Assembly (NCBI GenBank): GCA_030834835.1 | Contig: JAUQXD010000419.1 | Span: 1-14,376 of the forward strand | Reading direction: 5' to 3' | From: Thermoflexales bacterium | GTDB taxonomy: Bacteria; Chloroflexota; Anaerolineae; Fen-1058 | Length of the DNA stretch: 14,376 nucleotides | In this document: one piece after another, positions 13,547 through 14,376 of the stretch | Layout: the number at the start of each line of letters is the position of its first letter | How positions within the stretch are numbered: position 1 is the first letter of the stretch | Notes under the pieces: generated by a model | Told to the model about the DNA's origin: nothing | The model's database searches: none | The model's input: the letters and a program-made list of their open reading frames with translations, nothing else | Translations under genes and position numbers: made by a program

Positions 13547-14079
13547 GGTTTTTCCTCCCAGGCAGCACGTAATTGCTGCGTTACGCGATGGAGAATGGTG
13601 CCTACGTTGGATTCACTCATCCCAATCAGCTGAGCGATGGCGCGATTGGTAAGGCCCGCGCCGTATTTGAGTGCAACTAATTCGCGGTCACGGTCTGTCA
13701 AGCGGGCCAGCAGAATCGAGAGCCGTTCAAAATCTGACCGCTGTTGAACCACGCCTTCCACTGTTTCGTCGTCGGCTACCTGAAAGGCAGTATCAAGCGA
13801 GACTTCGGGATGGGGCCGGCGGAAGAAATCAACGACTACATGCCTGGCGATCGTGAATAGCCATGTCGAGAATGCGGCCAAATCGTGCCGGTATCGACGA
13901 CGATTTCGCCATGCTCTCTCGAAAGTCTCGGCCGTCAAATCTTCAGCCAGCCGGTCGTCGCCGACTCGATAGCGAAAGAAGTTGTAGAGCCGCGGTAAAT
14001 CTGCCTGGTACGCGGCTTCCCAGTCGACTTCGTGAGTGAAAGTGCTCAATCTTCCGAAGATGCGTGATTGGTCTGTCAT
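13543..14079 (-). CDS. ECF-type RNA polymerase sigma factor
   Basis: A 178-aa sigma-70 family protein with only regions 2 and 4. Region 2 spans about 24-90, with LPRLYNFFRYRVGDDRLAED followed by LTAETFERAW and the promoter-melting helix FSTWLFTIARHVVVDFFRR. Region 4 spans about 116-172, with LTDRDRELVALKYGAGLTNR followed by AIAQLIGMSESNVGTILHRV, the helix-turn-helix that reads the -35 box. The length is normal for the group. It would direct transcription of a small regulon in response to a signal passed by the membrane protein encoded next. The start ATG (14077-14079) has no spaced Shine-Dalgarno sequence, and the promoter at 14088-14116 suggests a leaderless transcript. Confidence 0.93.
   Translation of the reverse strand: MTDQSRIFGRLSTFTHEVDWEAAYQADLPRLYNFFRYRVGDDRLAEDLTAETFERAWRNRRRYRHDLAAFSTWLFTIARHVVVDFFRRPHPEVSLDTAFQVADDETVEGVVQQRSDFERLSILLARLTDRDRELVALKYGAGLTNRAIAQLIGMSESNVGTILHRVTQQLRAAWEEKP
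13554..13558 (-). promoter_or_regulatory. Ribosome-binding site of the anti-sigma gene
   Basis: GGAGG on the minus strand lies seven bases before the ATG at 13546-13544 and inside the last codons of the sigma factor gene. Together with the ATGA overlap, it gives both coupled and direct initiation. Confidence 0.8.
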
Positions 14080-14087
14080 CCTACAAC

Positions 14088-14116
14088 ATTATACGTTGTC
14101 GCTGCAAAAGTATCAC
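14088..14116 (-). promoter_or_regulatory. Promoter of the sigma/anti-sigma operon, apparently leaderless
   Basis: On the minus strand, GTGATA (14116-14111) is followed by a 17-bp spacer and a perfect TATAAT (14093-14088). The expected start of transcription, about seven bases further on (14081-14082), falls two or three bases before the ATG at 14079. The hexamers fit the housekeeping sigma consensus, not the GGAAC-type -35 expected for self-activation by an ECF factor. Confidence 0.65.
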
Positions 14117-14147
14117 ACTGCGCCCGCACCATTACAGTTTCGTTGCT

Positions 14148-14213
14148 CATTGCGGGCTGCCACGCTTCGCGCGCAGCATTGCCGCTGGATTGCCAAATCC
14201 AGCGAGAGCAGCC
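14148..14213. repeat. Palindromic hairpin element in the intergenic region
   Basis: A perfect 9-bp stem with a 4-nt loop, CGCTGGATT-GCCA-AATCCAGCG (14183-14204), lies inside an outer pair GGCTGC (14155-14160)/GCAGCC (14208-14213). CATTG (14148-14152) and CAATG just beyond can extend the outer stem. It resembles a REP-type element. No T-run follows. Bases 14214-14250 and 14117-14147 show nothing recognisable. Confidence 0.6.
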
Positions 14214-14250
14214 AATGGTAATCCCGCTCAAGTCAACGGCCTGTCCTGCC

Positions 14251-14335
14251 ACCAGCTGACCGGTTACCAATCACCAATCACCAATCTACCAATTTACTGA
14301 TTGACCAATCACCGATCACCGATTGACCAGTTACC
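14251..14335 (+). repeat. Phased array of ACC-centred 7-8 bp units
   Basis: ACC (once ACT) recurs at 14251, 14259, 14266, 14273, 14280, 14288, 14296, 14304, 14311, 14318, 14326 and 14333, always 7 or 8 bp apart, with AATC, GATC or GATTG between. It belongs to the same family as the right side of the 9551-9680 array and shares an exact 18-mer with it (14315-14332). Within this window only one orientation is present. Confidence 0.82.
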
Positions 14336-14351
14336 CCTCCCCGCCTATACT
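14323..14351 (+). promoter_or_regulatory. Promoter whose -35 box lies in the repeat array
   Basis: TTGACC (14323-14328), part of a repeat unit, is followed by a 17-bp spacer and TATACT (14346-14351). Ten of 12 consensus bases match. The predicted transcription start (about 14358) coincides with an ATG at 14358-14360. Confidence 0.55.
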
Positions 14352-14357
14352 TGCCGC

Positions 14358-14376
14358 ATGCGTTCTCGCCGATGGC
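14358..14376 (+). CDS. Possible start of a further gene, cut by the window end
   Basis: An ATG at 14358 opens a frame of six codons (MRSRRW) up to the window edge. It lies six bases after the -10 box TATACT and has no room for a ribosome-binding site, so it would be leaderless. Too little is present to judge the product; the call rests only on the well-placed promoter. Confidence 0.3.

Overview
The window looks like chromosomal DNA from a GC-rich bacterium of the phylum Chloroflexota, probably close to Anaerolineae. This is inferred from gene style, not from a marker gene. The clues are a caspase-like protein carrying FHA and solute-binding modules, membrane proteins with long Thr/Pro stretches, a zinc-ribbon/LysM protein, an ECF sigma factor paired with a DUF4367-like anti-sigma protein, and intergenic arrays of degenerate 7-8 bp repeats. 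No rRNA, tRNA, CRISPR array, transposase or phage gene was seen.

Positions 1-5168 hold two large FHA proteins. The first (truncated at the window edge or just complete) joins an FHA domain to about twelve membrane helices. The second, 1080 aa, reads in order: caspase-like protease with an EF-hand-like loop, short helical (HEAT-like) region, FHA, one membrane helix, Ser/Thr/Pro linker, and a complete family 5 solute-binding (SBP_5) domain. The two halves of that SBP_5 domain are in swapped order, so it appears circularly permuted. The predicted topology puts the protease and FHA in the cytoplasm and the ligand-binding domain outside, as in a receptor. This is the most striking item in the window.

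Positions 5286-8192 encode a TPR/membrane/Thr-rich protein, an HD-domain hydrolase and a zinc-ribbon/LysM protein; the last two genes overlap by 4 nt. A strong extended -10 element and a 16-bp perfect hairpin that covers the likely ribosome-binding site precede the HD gene. Positions 8208-9550 carry a good promoter, a 75-aa HTH-only LuxR-type regulator and a glyoxylate/hydroxypyruvate reductase-like dehydrogenase 8 nt downstream.

Positions 9715-12674 carry an NAD-dependent epimerase/dehydratase-like protein, a multi-pass membrane protein and a membrane-anchored SAM methyltransferase. The gaps around these genes are filled by arrays of 7-8 bp units, mostly as inverted pairs. A separate 134-bp palindromic element lies in frame inside the methyltransferase gene. 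Positions 12722-14079 (minus strand) encode an anti-sigma-like membrane protein and its ECF sigma factor, overlapping by 4 nt, with an apparently leaderless promoter. The last 300 bp hold a hairpin element, another phased repeat array that contributes a -35 box to a second apparently leaderless promoter, and the first codons of a possible next gene.
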